A stretch of DNA of 64,000 nt from Arenibacter latericius DSM 15913 (GCF_000424985.1 NZ_AUKX01000001.1:62001-126000); one strand, 5' to 3'; shown: positions 1-9,945, counted from the first letter of the stretch. Numbers and translations: made by a program. The notes: generated by a model from the letters alone, not told the origin.

Positions 1-770
1 CCTCTTCCGTCCTGATTTGGGAAGATAATTCCAACGCTCTCTCCTGCCTTACGTTCCTCCACGTTTTCATCATTCAACAACAACCCAATATAATAGGTGT
101 TAACCACTGCAATATCTCCTTCTCCTGAAGCTACTGCTTTAACTTGGTCACGATCACTTCCTTTTGGGTTTCTAGCCATATTGGCTACTACTCCCTCTGC
201 CCACTCCTTGGCCTTTTCTTCACCATCGGCCAAAATTATGGAAGCCATCAAAGATTGGTTATAAACATTTTCGGAAGAACGGATTACTATTTTACCTTTC
301 CATTTTGGATCTGCAAGATCTTCATAGGTCTTAATTTCTTCCGGATTCACTCGGTCTTTTGCATAGGCAATTATCCTTGCACGGTAGGTTAGTCCATACC
401 AATGTCCTTCTTTCTCCCTAAATTCAGGGGCAATATTTGCTTCAAGAATCTTAGAGCTAACAGGCTGTAACAGGTCTTTTGACTGTGCACGATATAGTCT
501 CCCTGCATCCACAGTAATTAGGATATCTGCTTTAGAATCTTTCCCTTCTGTTTCTAGTCGTTGGATAAGTTCATCGGCACTGGCATTAACAATATTAACC
601 TTAATACCCGTCTCTTCAGTGAATTTGGTAAAAAGCTCATCATCGGCCTTATAATGTCTATGTGTATAAACATTCACCACTTCAGAGTTGGAAGATTTTG
701 ACGAATCCCCGCACGCCACGAATAAAGTTATCAAGCTCAGTACAAAACCAAGTTTTAAGGTATTTCTCAT
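1..770 (-). CDS. Fe(III) ABC transporter substrate-binding lipoprotein (partial, C-terminus off the left edge)
   Basis: I translated this frame by hand. It opens with ATG at 770 and stays open to the window edge, giving about 256 residues. The N-terminus is a lipoprotein signal ending in LFVACGDSS, so the protein should sit in the periplasm tethered to a membrane. The mature start VNVYTHRHY and the later NTYYIGLLL carry the clustered tyrosines typical of the FutA/FbpA/IdiA ferric-iron binding proteins. The stretch ADILITVDAGRLYRA also fits that family. It would deliver Fe(III) to an inner-membrane permease, which is not seen here. A good promoter lies 22 nt upstream. Substrate is inferred from the family. 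Confidence 0.85.
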   Translation of the reverse strand, partial: MRNTLKLGFVLSLITLFVACGDSSKSSNSEVVNVYTHRHYKADDELFTKFTEETGIKVNIVNASADELIQRLETEGKDSKADILITVDAGRLYRAQSKDLLQPVSSKILEANIAPEFREKEGHWYGLTYRARIIAYAKDRVNPEEIKTYEDLADPKWKGKIVIRSSENVYNQSLMASIILADGEEKAKEWAEGVVANMARNPKGSDRDQVKAVASGEGDIAVVNTYYIGLLLNDENVEERKAGESVGIIFPNQDGR

Positions 771-791
771 TTGTCTTAATTTTTAGAACTG

Positions 792-822
792 CAAAGGTAG
801 GCTTATTTAGACTTATTACAAA
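792..822 (-). promoter_or_regulatory. Bacteroidota-type promoter for the iron-binding lipoprotein gene
   Basis: On the minus strand TTTG (822-819), a 19-nt spacer and TACCTTTG (799-792) match the Bacteroidota primary sigma consensus TTTG-N19-TAnnTTTG exactly. The predicted start of transcription is near 788, giving a leader of about 18 nt before the ATG at 770. Confidence 0.75.
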
Positions 823-1021
823 CAAGAAATGGAGACATTAGGAGTATAGCAATAGCAGTATATAGAATTGATAATTAAAACAGTCGCTTTACAGAATCAA
901 TTAACCATCTAAACAATCTATATAAAACGATTTCGGAACAGTTTAAGTACTATTAAGCCTTACCTGATAGGCATTAATACTCATAAAAAATGAAAACACT
1001 CACTAGTTTGTAATTCTGATA

Positions 1022-1918
1022 TTACTCACTTTCTTTTTTGAAATTTATCAATACTACTGCGAACAAAATAATTGCAATACCAATCCATTGCAAACTGCTA
1101 ATTTGCTCATTTAAAATCCAATAAGCACTTAAAACGGATACCGGAATTTCTAAGGCAGCAATAATACTCCCGAGGCCCGTACCTATTTTTGGGAATCCCT
1201 TGTTGAATAAGAGTGGCGGAAGAATTGTACCAAAAAGGCCAAGAAAACTACCCCATTTAATAAAGACATTCCAGTTAAATTCCTGTAAAATTTGAAAATT
1301 CCAAAATAACACAATCACCAAAAACCCTCCGTACACTAAATATTGAGTACGCACAAGAATAGGGAGTTGCAAACCCACCCTACTGGTAGAAAACATTACC
1401 CCGGTAAAGCTTAAAGCGGCTAAAAGCCCATATCCAATCCCTTTTAAATGGAGTTCAACATTAGACTCAAAAACCTTCGCGGCCAAAAGGGTTCCTACAA
1501 TAGCCACCAACGCTCCTATTACTTTTTCTTTATTGATTAGTTCACGGGCCATAAAATAATCTAACACCACTCCCATCCAAATCGTCTGCATTAAAAGTAT
1601 AATCCCAACAGATACAGGCACGTATTGAATGGATAAATAATAAAAACTACTGGTAAGCCCTAAGAAGCTTCCAAATAATATTAGTTTCAGCTTAGCCTTT
1701 TTGTTTCTTCCCGCACTATCCGCTTCGGTAGTTCTATTTCTCTTTGAGAATAGGAAGGTGAGCATACTCAATAATAAAACCCCAAACAGATATTGAGCAA
1801 AAGCAAGTCCCCCAGTTCCTAAACCTTGGTTATTAGCATATTTAACAAAAGTGGCCAGTACTCCGTAACTAGAAGCACCAAGAGCGATATATAAAACACC
1901 TTTTAGATGCGTATTCAT
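1022..1918 (-). CDS. EamA/DMT-family permease
   Basis: The 298-residue product is almost wholly hydrophobic, with about ten predicted membrane helices in two repeats, as in EamA (drug/metabolite transporter superfamily) permeases. The first half begins GVLYIALGASSYGVLATFVKYA and the second repeat begins near residue 160 (GIGYGLLAALSFTGVMFSTS), each matching the EamA pattern. The C-terminal GLGSIIAALEIPVSVLSAYWILNE is the conserved end of the second EamA domain. It acts in the inner membrane. The substrate cannot be told from sequence. It starts at ATG 1918 and stands alone between two non-coding stretches. Confidence 0.85.
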   Translation of the reverse strand: MNTHLKGVLYIALGASSYGVLATFVKYANNQGLGTGGLAFAQYLFGVLLLSMLTFLFSKRNRTTEADSAGRNKKAKLKLILFGSFLGLTSSFYYLSIQYVPVSVGIILLMQTIWMGVVLDYFMARELINKEKVIGALVAIVGTLLAAKVFESNVELHLKGIGYGLLAALSFTGVMFSTSRVGLQLPILVRTQYLVYGGFLVIVLFWNFQILQEFNWNVFIKWGSFLGLFGTILPPLLFNKGFPKIGTGLGSIIAALEIPVSVLSAYWILNEQISSLQWIGIAIILFAVVLINFKKESE

Positions 1919-2301
1919 TCCTAATCGTATAAATAAATTTAACAGGTAATTTAGTTATGTGCAGCATACAGCGCAGCAAACATAAGCAATCCAACAAACA
2001 CTGCTTTCCTATTTATTTCTCATCCTCTCCATTTATGGTAGGTAGCGTTCTATGACTTTTATAAAATTAAATAACGTTTATACATGAGATTACACCAAAC
2101 TCCTTAAACCTAACATTACATGTTTTACAACCTTTTCAATAATAGTTCTATTTCATACTAGGCGCTTTGTTTATGGCGCAATTAATTCAATCTCATTTTC
2201 CATATTTATACATCGTTAATATTTGTAATTTTAGACCGAAATAAGAACTGAAATTATTCTTAGGGGAAACCCAATTGATAACTCGCAATACCATACTCAT
2301 T
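1919..2301. other. Non-coding stretch between divergent permease and pyruvate kinase genes
   Basis: No supported gene was seen in these 383 bases. A short hydrophobic reading frame on the minus strand near 1940-2015 has no convincing start. The region must hold the promoters of both flanking genes, but I found no clean TAnnTTTG element for either. Confidence 0.4.
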
Positions 2302-3843
2302 ATGGAACTAGAAAAACTAGAGAACCAATTAGAGGTAATATATAATACCCTTTTAGAAAACGAAAAGATTGCCGATGGCATTGCTTCTTCCGTTCACCCC
2401 CAATATAGGGTTAGTTCTAAAAACCTATATAGGTACTTACTACTACGCAGTACTGATATAAGGGAAATTCAGGAAGGATTATCGGAATTGGGAATTTCAT
2501 CATTAGGCAGCGGGGCAGGATATGTATACGATAATGTTTCTGGGGCACTAAATCTCATAAAATTATTGAACGGTAAATCTTGGAAAAAAAATACCGACAT
2601 GGAAGCCATTGGCTTTTCGGGAAGTAAAAAACTTTTGGTACAACACGCCAATACCCTATTTAAATCTGAAAGCGAATCCCGGGATACCGAAATTATGGTA
2701 ACCATGCCAGACGAAGCTACTACTAACGAAAACCTAATAAAACGACTTCGACTAGCGGGGATGGGCATAGCCCGACTCAACTTAAGTCATGGCGAAGAAA
2801 AGCTATGGAAAAAGATATTAAAGAATATTAAAAGTATCGAAAAGGAGTTAGAATTACCGATCCACAAATATATGGACCTCCCAGGACCTAAAATACGGAT
2901 TAATTCTATTTACGCTCAAGAACTTCCCGGACTACCTTTAGATTCCATGCCTTTTATAAAGGTAGATAAGAAATCTAGATTAATGCTTATTAAAGTAGAC
3001 TCTCCATTATTATCTAAAAAAAAGCAGACCAAAGGAATTCCGTTAATTGAAGTCTCACTACCGCAAATTATTGATGATCTTAAAGTAGGACAGCGCGTAT
3101 TTTTTGATGACGGCACTTTTGAAGCCAAGGTAGAAACACTGAAAAACGACACAGCCATCATAAAAATAAAAAAGGCGCATAAGAAAAAATTACGCAAAGG
3201 TAAGGGCATCAATTTACCTGACACTAACTTAAATCTTCCCTCTCTTACCCCTGAAGATCTCGACTTACTACCCTTTGTTACAAAACACGCAGATATGATT
3301 GGTTATTCCTTTGTAAGAACTGCGGATGATGTTTCTCTGCTTTATAAAGAGCTCGAAAAACTTGGTGATAAAGAAACCGGAGTTATCTTTAAAATAGAAA
3401 ACAGTACTGCGTTTGATAACTTACCCGCTATTCTTTTTAGGGCGATGCAAAGACCAAAGATAGGGGTGATGATTGCTAGGGGCGATTTAGCAGTAGAGAT
3501 CGGTTTTGAACGGATTTCAGAGGTGCAGAATGAAATACTCTGGTTATGTGAAGCTGCCCAAATTCCGGTTATATGGGCTACACAGGTATTGGATACCATG
3601 GCAAAAAAAGGAATGGCTACTAGAGCAGAAATTTCGGATGCCACAATAAGTGCCCAAGCAGAATGCGTAATGCTAAACAAAGGTCCATTTATTGTTGAGG
3701 CCACAAAAACCCTAAAAAATGTTTTAGGAAGAATGGAGGCACATTCCCAAAAATCTAAAAATACGTTAAGAGCTTTAAAAGTGGCCAAAAAAGGCCTGAA
3801 AAACATCCATAAACAATTTCCAGAATCCCTCAAAAATGAATAA
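2302..3843 (+). CDS. Pyruvate kinase-like protein with N-terminal extension and no C-terminal regulatory domain
   Basis: The last 380 or so residues carry the pyruvate kinase core: LNLSHG (phosphate/Mg site), MDLPGPKIR, a B-domain followed by LPDTNLNLPSLT, IFKIEN with the catalytic lysine near residue 364, MIARGDLAVE and PVIWATQVLDTM. The classical C-terminal allosteric domain is absent. Instead about 125 residues precede the core, with DIREIQEGLSELGISSLG, a pattern I recall from a proteobacterial PK-like family. An in-frame TTG lies at 2275, but ATG 2302 gives the better start (513 residues). It probably makes pyruvate and ATP from PEP and ADP, or a related reaction. No classical pyruvate kinase gene is in the window. 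Confidence 0.85.
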   Translation: MELEKLENQLEVIYNTLLENEKIADGIASSVHPQYRVSSKNLYRYLLLRSTDIREIQEGLSELGISSLGSGAGYVYDNVSGALNLIKLLNGKSWKKNTDMEAIGFSGSKKLLVQHANTLFKSESESRDTEIMVTMPDEATTNENLIKRLRLAGMGIARLNLSHGEEKLWKKILKNIKSIEKELELPIHKYMDLPGPKIRINSIYAQELPGLPLDSMPFIKVDKKSRLMLIKVDSPLLSKKKQTKGIPLIEVSLPQIIDDLKVGQRVFFDDGTFEAKVETLKNDTAIIKIKKAHKKKLRKGKGINLPDTNLNLPSLTPEDLDLLPFVTKHADMIGYSFVRTADDVSLLYKELEKLGDKETGVIFKIENSTAFDNLPAILFRAMQRPKIGVMIARGDLAVEIGFERISEVQNEILWLCEAAQIPVIWATQVLDTMAKKGMATRAEISDATISAQAECVMLNKGPFIVEATKTLKNVLGRMEAHSQKSKNTLRALKVAKKGLKNIHKQFPESLKNE

Positions 3844-3857
3844 CACAAAGCGTTTTC

Positions 3858-4430
3858 CTACAGTTTTCTTTTAATTTCACAGGGATTCCCAAAGGCCAAC
3901 ACATTATCGGGAAGGTTTTTAGTTACCACGCTCCCCGCCCCAATCGTTACATTATCCCCAATAGTAACCCCAGGAAAAATAACTGAATTTCCGCCAATCC
4001 AAACATTATCACCAATAATGACTGGTTTGGCGGAAGTTAGATACCTATCCCCTTTTTTGGTACTTACTATTCTTTCTTTTGCTTTTATAGGATGATTTGC
4101 CGTATAAATTTGAACATAAGGAGCTATCAATCCGTTTTTACCAATGACTATTTTATGATTATCTAAAAACATACAATTGGTATTGATAAAAGTATTTTCA
4201 CCAAGAGAAATGTTCTCACCATAGTCACAATAAAAGGGGGTTTCTATCCATACTCCAGCTCCTTTATAATGAAGCAATTCAGCTAATATACGCTCACGAT
4301 CTACTAAAAGCCTTGAATCTAGATTATTGTATTCCTTTAATAAATTTCGAGCCTTATGATACATTTCTATCAGTTCAGCATCTCTAGAATCATAATAATC
4401 TCCACCAAGCATTTTTTCTTTTTCAGTCAT
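3858..4430 (-). CDS. Sugar O-acetyltransferase, LbH/Maa family
   Basis: This 190-residue protein has the N-terminal Mac domain (EKEKMLGGDYYDSRDAELIEMYHKA) found in maltose and galactoside O-acetyltransferases. A left-handed beta-helix of hexapeptide repeats follows, for example GLIAPYVQIYTANHPI, IIGDNVWIGGNSVIFPGVTIGDNVTIGAGSVV. The catalytic histidine is in the TANHP motif. It would move an acetyl group from acetyl-CoA to a sugar in the cytoplasm. The start is ATG 4430; a TTG one codon upstream is less likely. The gene converges on the pyruvate kinase-like gene with a gap of only 14 nt. Confidence 0.87.
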   Translation of the reverse strand: MTEKEKMLGGDYYDSRDAELIEMYHKARNLLKEYNNLDSRLLVDRERILAELLHYKGAGVWIETPFYCDYGENISLGENTFINTNCMFLDNHKIVIGKNGLIAPYVQIYTANHPIKAKERIVSTKKGDRYLTSAKPVIIGDNVWIGGNSVIFPGVTIGDNVTIGAGSVVTKNLPDNVLAFGNPCEIKRKL

Positions 4431-4911
4431 CAAAAATATTTTTTGATTATTACCTACAAATTAGGCATAGGAATTTACATTTTCTTCATCTAATTAACTT
4501 AAATAAAATATAATTATTAAAAACTATCGAGTGGTATTTCATTTTAATTAAAAGACTCTAAAAAAATTAAATACACATAACATTAAATCCACTCAACCAA
4601 TTGATTTTCAGTGTTATAAATCCAAAAAAAATAAGACTTCTCGAGAACGTCAATATGTTAAATTATTATTTGAATCTGAGGATCGTTTGATGACATTAGT
4701 AATCTTTGTAGGTTTGTGCTGACAGCAAAAAATCGTACAACACCGTAAGGTTTTTACTGCACTCAGGCTAGTTAACATAGCCATTATTCACATGAAGTTT
4801 AACCCTTAAAATTACAGCCTATTATTAGAAACGAGAAACCTAAATTTTATTTCAACATCAATTTAATTAACTAAAACTAAACAAACAACTTAAACTAAAC
4901 ATCCATCATTC
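4431..4911. other. Non-coding stretch and probable long susC leader
   Basis: No gene was seen in these 481 bases. The strand leading into susC has TAATCTTTG at 4700-4708, one base longer than the TAnnTTTG consensus, which could be a -7 element. That would give a leader of about 200 nt. No riboswitch fold was recognised. Confidence 0.35.
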
Positions 4912-7900
4912 ATGAGAAAAATTTTCTTATTGTGTTTCCTCTTAGTAGGGAGCTTAAATGTTTTTGCCCAAAACGGGATTACCGTTTCGGGAACGGTCAC
5001 AGAAAGTGGGACCGACATGCCCATTCCGGGAGCAAGTATTGTAGAAGTAGGCACCACCAATGGAGTAGTCAGTGATTTTGACGGAAACTACTCTATCACT
5101 GTCCCTGAAGACGCTGTATTAGAAATTAGTTTTCTAGGATATGCCAAACAACAGCTACCAGTAAACGGTCAAGCGATTATCAACATTTCATTATCCGAAG
5201 ATGCTGAATTTTTAGACGAGGTGGTAGTAGTGGGATTTGGTACTCAGAAAAAGATAAACCTTACCGGGTCGGTTGCTACTGTAGATAGCAAAATGTTAGA
5301 GTCCAGACCTATTACTAGTGTATCTGCGGGACTTTCCGGATTATTACCTGGGGTGTACGTAAACCAAGCTTCAGGAGCACCTGGAAACGACGGAGGTTCC
5401 ATTAGAATTAGAGGTACAGGTACACTAAACCAAGCTTCACCTATGGTGTTAATAGATGGCGTTGAAGGATCGTTAAATGACGTTCAGGCAAATGATATTG
5501 CAAACATTTCAGTATTAAAGGATGCTGCTTCCGCTGCTATATATGGTTCCAAAGCAGCTAATGGCGTTATTTTAGTTACTACTAAATCTGGAAAATCTGG
5601 AGAGCCTACTGTGACTTATACTGGAGATTTTGGGTGGCAAGACCCTACTGTACTTCCAGAATACCTAGGCTCTTACGACTACGCTGTATTGTATAATGAA
5701 GCCTTAGCTAACAGTGGCAAAGCACCTAGGTTCAGCGACAATGATTTAGAGCTTTTCCGTAATGGCAGTAGTCCTTTCACCCATCCTAATACGGATTGGC
5801 ACGACCTATTATATCAAGGTTCAGGATTTGTAACCACCAATAACTTTGCTGTTTCAGGCGGATCTGACTACACCTCTTATCGTGCTTCCCTGAATTATCA
5901 GAATCAGGATGGAATTATAGAGCATACCGGTAAAAAAGATTATAATGCAAGGCTTAATTTAACCGTTACTCCTAATGATTGGATTACTACCAATCTAAAC
6001 ATGTCATATAGTCAAATGGATCGATACGAACCAAACAACGCCTATGTAGGTGGAGGTTTAGATCAGATTATAAGACAGGTTAATAGAATTGCCCCATGGA
6101 TCCCCTATAAAAACGAAGATGGGACTTACGGAACCATATCAGATGGTAACCCAATTGCTTGGTTAGATATGGGACCACAAATTAATTACCAACGCAAAAC
6201 TTTTGTCGGGATAGGTTCTATACAGTTTGATTTATTCGATGGCTTTAATATAAAAGCTACCGCATCGCATAGAAATGTCGATTCTGGAAATTCTGAATTA
6301 AACAAGGAGTTGCAATACAACCCTTCTAAATATCACGGACCAACAAAATTAACCGAAAGATTTATCAATAACACTCGTAATACTTTCGATTTAACGGCTA
6401 ACTACTCCACCTCATTCAATGGAGAGCATAACTTAGACTTATTAGCAGGTTACCATGCCGAGTCTTACAATTACAAAAACACATCTGCTTATAGAGAAAA
6501 CTTCCCTAGTAACGAACTTACAGATTTAGATGCTGGTTCTACTAGCGGCATGTCTAACTCTGGCTATACTCGTGAATTAAATATGGTGTCTTGGTTTGGT
6601 AGAGCTAACTATAATTACTTGGGTAAATATTTAGTTGAGGCCAATGTTAGAGCAGACGGTTCTTCTCGTTTTGCTGAAGACAATAGAGTAGGTGTTTTCC
6701 CTTCCTTCTCTGCAGGATGGCGTATCTCTGAAGAGAATTTCTTTGACGGATTTAAGGATACCATGAGCAATCTAAAACTAAGGGCTTCTTGGGGACAGTT
6801 AGGAAACCAAGATGCATTGGACGACTACTACCCTACAATTCCAACCCTTGCTTTAGGAATGGATTATCCGTTTAACAGCACCATTAATTCTGGAGCGGCT
6901 ATTGTAAATGCTAAAAACGCTTCATTAATTTGGGAGAAAACAACTTCTTATGGACTTGGTTTTGATGCTACACTATTGAGAAAAATAGACATTACCATCG
7001 ATTTGTACAAAAAACTAACCCAAGGTATTATCATGGAAGTACCTGCTCCTAACGAGTTTGCATTAGGAAAGTTCTTTGATAACGTTGGTAAGCTAGATAA
7101 CAAAGGAGTTGAATTAAATGTAAATTACCGAGATCAATTTGGGGATTTCGATTTTCAGTTTGGAGGTAACATTGCATACAACGAGAACGAGCTAGTACAA
7201 TTGGCCGGAACAGATCAAGTTATAAACGGCAGAAAAATTAGAAGACTAGGCACCCCTCTAGATTCTTGGTTTGGTTATAAAACAGATGGCCTATATCAAA
7301 GCGAAGCAGATATCACTTCATGGCCTACTAATACCATTTACGGGAGTCAATTACAACCAGGAGACCTTAGATATGTAGATACTAATGGTGATGGACAAGT
7401 AGACGCAGCTGATAGAGTGCTATTAGGTAAGTCCATACCTCCAATTAACTTTGGTTTTAATTTTAGTTTAGGATATAAAAACTTTGATTTCATGGCTCTT
7501 TTCCAAGGTGCTATGGGCGCTTATGGATATATGGATTCTGATGCTATAGGTGCAGTAAACGGAGATGCTCAAAAACCGCTGAAATTATTTATGGACCGTT
7601 GGACCCCAACAAATACTAATACAGACGTTCCTCGTCTTATAGATAATATTTACGGGCCAAGTATGCCACAAAACTCAACAACAAGCTATTGGTTGAAGAG
7701 CACCGACTTTTTGAGACTAAAAAACCTTCAACTAGGATACAATCTACCAACAGATATTTTGGAAGAATGGAACATATCTCGCTTAAGAGTTTATTATAGC
7801 GCACAAAACCTATTTACCCTTACTCCTTACACCAAAGGATGGGATCCTGAAGCTCCTTCAGGTAGAGGTAGCGGATACCCTGTGGTAATGACCAATTCTA

Positions 7901-7923
7901 TAGGAATTAACTTAACATTTTAA
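4912..7923 (+). CDS. SusC/RagA-family TonB-linked outer membrane receptor
   Basis: The 1003-residue protein begins with a signal peptide (cut probably after NVFA at residue 19). A CarboxypepD-regulatory-like domain follows (about 23-100, GTVTESGTDMPIPGASI). Next is the TonB box DEVVVVGFGTQ, the plug with GSIRIRGTGTLNQASPMVLIDGVEG and the SusC signature DAASAAIYGSKAANGVILVTTKSG. A long beta-barrel ends in aromatic NLTF. Length and order are those of full SusC proteins. With the SusD lipoprotein 6 nt downstream it should form an outer-membrane import complex for a glycan or peptide. No glycosidase, sulfatase, anti-sigma factor or sensor lies next to it, so the substrate stays unknown. Confidence 0.95.
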   Translation: MRKIFLLCFLLVGSLNVFAQNGITVSGTVTESGTDMPIPGASIVEVGTTNGVVSDFDGNYSITVPEDAVLEISFLGYAKQQLPVNGQAIINISLSEDAEFLDEVVVVGFGTQKKINLTGSVATVDSKMLESRPITSVSAGLSGLLPGVYVNQASGAPGNDGGSIRIRGTGTLNQASPMVLIDGVEGSLNDVQANDIANISVLKDAASAAIYGSKAANGVILVTTKSGKSGEPTVTYTGDFGWQDPTVLPEYLGSYDYAVLYNEALANSGKAPRFSDNDLELFRNGSSPFTHPNTDWHDLLYQGSGFVTTNNFAVSGGSDYTSYRASLNYQNQDGIIEHTGKKDYNARLNLTVTPNDWITTNLNMSYSQMDRYEPNNAYVGGGLDQIIRQVNRIAPWIPYKNEDGTYGTISDGNPIAWLDMGPQINYQRKTFVGIGSIQFDLFDGFNIKATASHRNVDSGNSELNKELQYNPSKYHGPTKLTERFINNTRNTFDLTANYSTSFNGEHNLDLLAGYHAESYNYKNTSAYRENFPSNELTDLDAGSTSGMSNSGYTRELNMVSWFGRANYNYLGKYLVEANVRADGSSRFAEDNRVGVFPSFSAGWRISEENFFDGFKDTMSNLKLRASWGQLGNQDALDDYYPTIPTLALGMDYPFNSTINSGAAIVNAKNASLIWEKTTSYGLGFDATLLRKIDITIDLYKKLTQGIIMEVPAPNEFALGKFFDNVGKLDNKGVELNVNYRDQFGDFDFQFGGNIAYNENELVQLAGTDQVINGRKIRRLGTPLDSWFGYKTDGLYQSEADITSWPTNTIYGSQLQPGDLRYVDTNGDGQVDAADRVLLGKSIPPINFGFNFSLGYKNFDFMALFQGAMGAYGYMDSDAIGAVNGDAQKPLKLFMDRWTPTNTNTDVPRLIDNIYGPSMPQNSTTSYWLKSTDFLRLKNLQLGYNLPTDILEEWNISRLRVYYSAQNLFTLTPYTKGWDPEAPSGRGSGYPVVMTNSIGINLTF

Positions 7924-7929
7924 TTTGAT

Positions 7930-9534
7930 ATGCTCAAAATGAGAAAACTAATATATTTACTAGTAATAACTGTTGTATTTAGCGCATGTGACGATTCCTT
8001 TTTGGATACCGCTCCCAATGACGCTTTATCACCTTCCACTTTTTGGAAGACTAAAAAGGATCTAGATTTAGCCCTAACTGGTTGCTATAACGGATTTGAA
8101 AGCTCGGGAAACATATTCTATCGCGATGCTGGCTCAGACAACGCATACAATAACTTCCCATGGGAAGGATGGACCAATATTGGAAATGGTATTCTATCAG
8201 CAGCAGATCCAGGATCTTCTTACTATGACTTTAGCACTATAAACAAGTGTAATGAGTTTTTAGCAAATTGCGACCATGCAACTGCAGTCCCTGAAGCTGA
8301 TAGAGCTATTTATAAAGCTCAGGTTCGCTTTCTTAGAGCTTATAAGTATTATACCCTTACCGTAAATTATGGTGATGTACCATTGATTCTAGAGAACTTT
8401 AACCATCCAGAAGAAGCTAAAGTTCCCAGAAATCCTCAATCTGAAATTCGCAAATTTATTGAGGATGAGTTAAAGGACATCATTGACATTCTCCCTGAAT
8501 CTTATTCAGAAGCAGATCAGGGTAAAGCTACCAAAGGTGCGGCACAAGCATTATTGATGAGATATTACCTTTATTTTGGAGAACATGAAGAGGCATTAGC
8601 TACCGCAAAAAACATTACTGGATATTCCTTATTCCCTACTTTTGAAGGTCTTTTTGACCCATCAAATGAGCAGAATAATGAGGTGATTTTATCGGTACAA
8701 TATACTCCTGACTTATACAATACTAATTACACTCCATATTTACCAAATAGTATTGGAGGATGGTCATCTGTAGTACCTACCCAATCTTTAGTAGATGCTT
8801 TTGAAATGATAGATGGGAAGACTATTGAGGAGGCAAAATTGGTAGGGGAATACGATCCAACTAACCCCTATGTTAATAGAGACCCTCGTCTAAGAGCTTC
8901 CATTATTTATCCAGGTCAAGTTTTTGCCGGTAACGTTTACCGTTCTATAGAAGAGGATAGCAACGATTACTTTAATAAAGCTGATAACGCTTCTAAAACA
9001 GGGTATAACTATAAAAAATATAATACGTTCTTGGATATAAATCCAGATGCCCCCTACTGGAATATGGGGAATGATGTATTTATTTTCCGTTATGCTGAGG
9101 TATTACTAACCATTGCAGAAGCCAAAGTAGAACTCAATGAAATAGACAATGAGCTATACGAAGCTTTAGACGCTGTTCGTGAAAGAGCCGGTATGCCAAA
9201 GGTCAATAGAGTTAAATATGCTACACAATCTAGCCTAAGGGAATTGGTAAGAAACGAAAGAAGAGTAGAGTTTGTTATGGAAGGTCTTCGTAGGGACGAT
9301 ATTATCCGATGGGAAATCGCTGAGGAAGTACTAAATGGCGACCTGATGGGTGCAAAAAGAGGTGTAGTGCTAGAAACCACGCAGCCTAATGGAGATTACA
9401 ATGTTTCCATGACACAACCAGAGAACCTAATAGAGAGTCGCTCTTTTGAAGCTCCTAAAAACAATCTGTTGCCAATACCACAGAGCGCAATTGATAAGAA
9501 TCCAAAGTTAGTACCTAATAATCCAGGGTACTAA
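7930..9534 (+). CDS. SusD/RagB-family surface lipoprotein
   Basis: The 534-residue product starts with a lipoprotein signal ending VVFSAC, followed by the SusD opening DDSFLDTAPNDALSPSTFWKTKKDLDLAL. TPR-like helices follow (YKAQVRFLRAYKYYTLTVNYGDVPLI), then the family C-terminus VRNERRVEFVMEGLRRDDIIRW and NNLLPIPQSAIDKNP. It would sit on the cell surface and cap the SusC barrel upstream. ATG 7930 is taken as start; ATG 7939 would give a slightly more typical signal peptide. A strong hairpin terminator lies 78 nt after the stop, so the pair is a two-gene operon. Confidence 0.95.
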   Translation: MLKMRKLIYLLVITVVFSACDDSFLDTAPNDALSPSTFWKTKKDLDLALTGCYNGFESSGNIFYRDAGSDNAYNNFPWEGWTNIGNGILSAADPGSSYYDFSTINKCNEFLANCDHATAVPEADRAIYKAQVRFLRAYKYYTLTVNYGDVPLILENFNHPEEAKVPRNPQSEIRKFIEDELKDIIDILPESYSEADQGKATKGAAQALLMRYYLYFGEHEEALATAKNITGYSLFPTFEGLFDPSNEQNNEVILSVQYTPDLYNTNYTPYLPNSIGGWSSVVPTQSLVDAFEMIDGKTIEEAKLVGEYDPTNPYVNRDPRLRASIIYPGQVFAGNVYRSIEEDSNDYFNKADNASKTGYNYKKYNTFLDINPDAPYWNMGNDVFIFRYAEVLLTIAEAKVELNEIDNELYEALDAVRERAGMPKVNRVKYATQSSLRELVRNERRVEFVMEGLRRDDIIRWEIAEEVLNGDLMGAKRGVVLETTQPNGDYNVSMTQPENLIESRSFEAPKNNLLPIPQSAIDKNPKLVPNNPGY

Positions 9535-9611
9535 TTATTAATTTGGTATTGAATAATGCACTTACCCCAATGAGCTAACGTAATGACTCGGCACATTTAG
9601 TAAGTAGTAAA

Positions 9612-9641
9612 GAAATCCCGAAAATCAATTTTCGGGATTTC
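9612..9641 (+). terminator. Rho-independent terminator of susC-susD
   Basis: A perfect 14-bp inverted repeat (gaaatcccgaaaat and its complement) with only CA between the arms is followed by a T-rich run. It lies 78 nt after the susD stop. Confidence 0.85.
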
Positions 9642-9765
9642 TTGTTTCTAATAACCTTCAAAATTAGCTACCCTTCAACAGATCTCATAAACTTCCTTCC
9701 ATAATAAATTACCTTGTATTAGAACACCTAGCCAAGCCTTAGCACTTCTAATCGTTCAAATAACT

Positions 9766-9945
9766 ATGCACAAACACCCCTTAAAAGTTTTAAAGCATGA
9801 CTATAGCCTTCTTTATTTAAAATCTATTTCAAACTTTTATACCATCGCAACCGCTAAAAGGAATGAATTAGCAAGACCTCTTTTAAATAAAGATAATTGG
9901 AAGTTGGGACTCCTAATACCCAAACCAAGGAGTAATAAAAATTAG
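9766..9945 (+). CDS. Possible 59-residue hypothetical protein
   Basis: An uninterrupted frame runs from ATG 9766 to TAG 9943-9945. The product is basic and has no motif I know. Codon use is not clearly different from the surrounding non-coding DNA, and no promoter was seen. I list it only because it is the sole frame of any size in this gap. Chance occurrence is more likely than not. Confidence 0.2.
   Translation: MHKHPLKVLKHDYSLLYLKSISNFYTIATAKRNELARPLLNKDNWKLGLLIPKPRSNKN

Noticed and set aside
1935-2020. Short hydrophobic peptide frame on the minus strand (KAVFVGLLMFAALYAAHN)
   Set aside because: It looks like a membrane helix but has no ATG and no clear promoter. It could be a gene remnant, but the support is too thin.
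3342-3848. 168-codon frame on the minus strand opposite the pyruvate kinase-like gene
   Set aside because: The plus-strand frame carries all pyruvate kinase motifs. The antisense product has no recognisable pattern.
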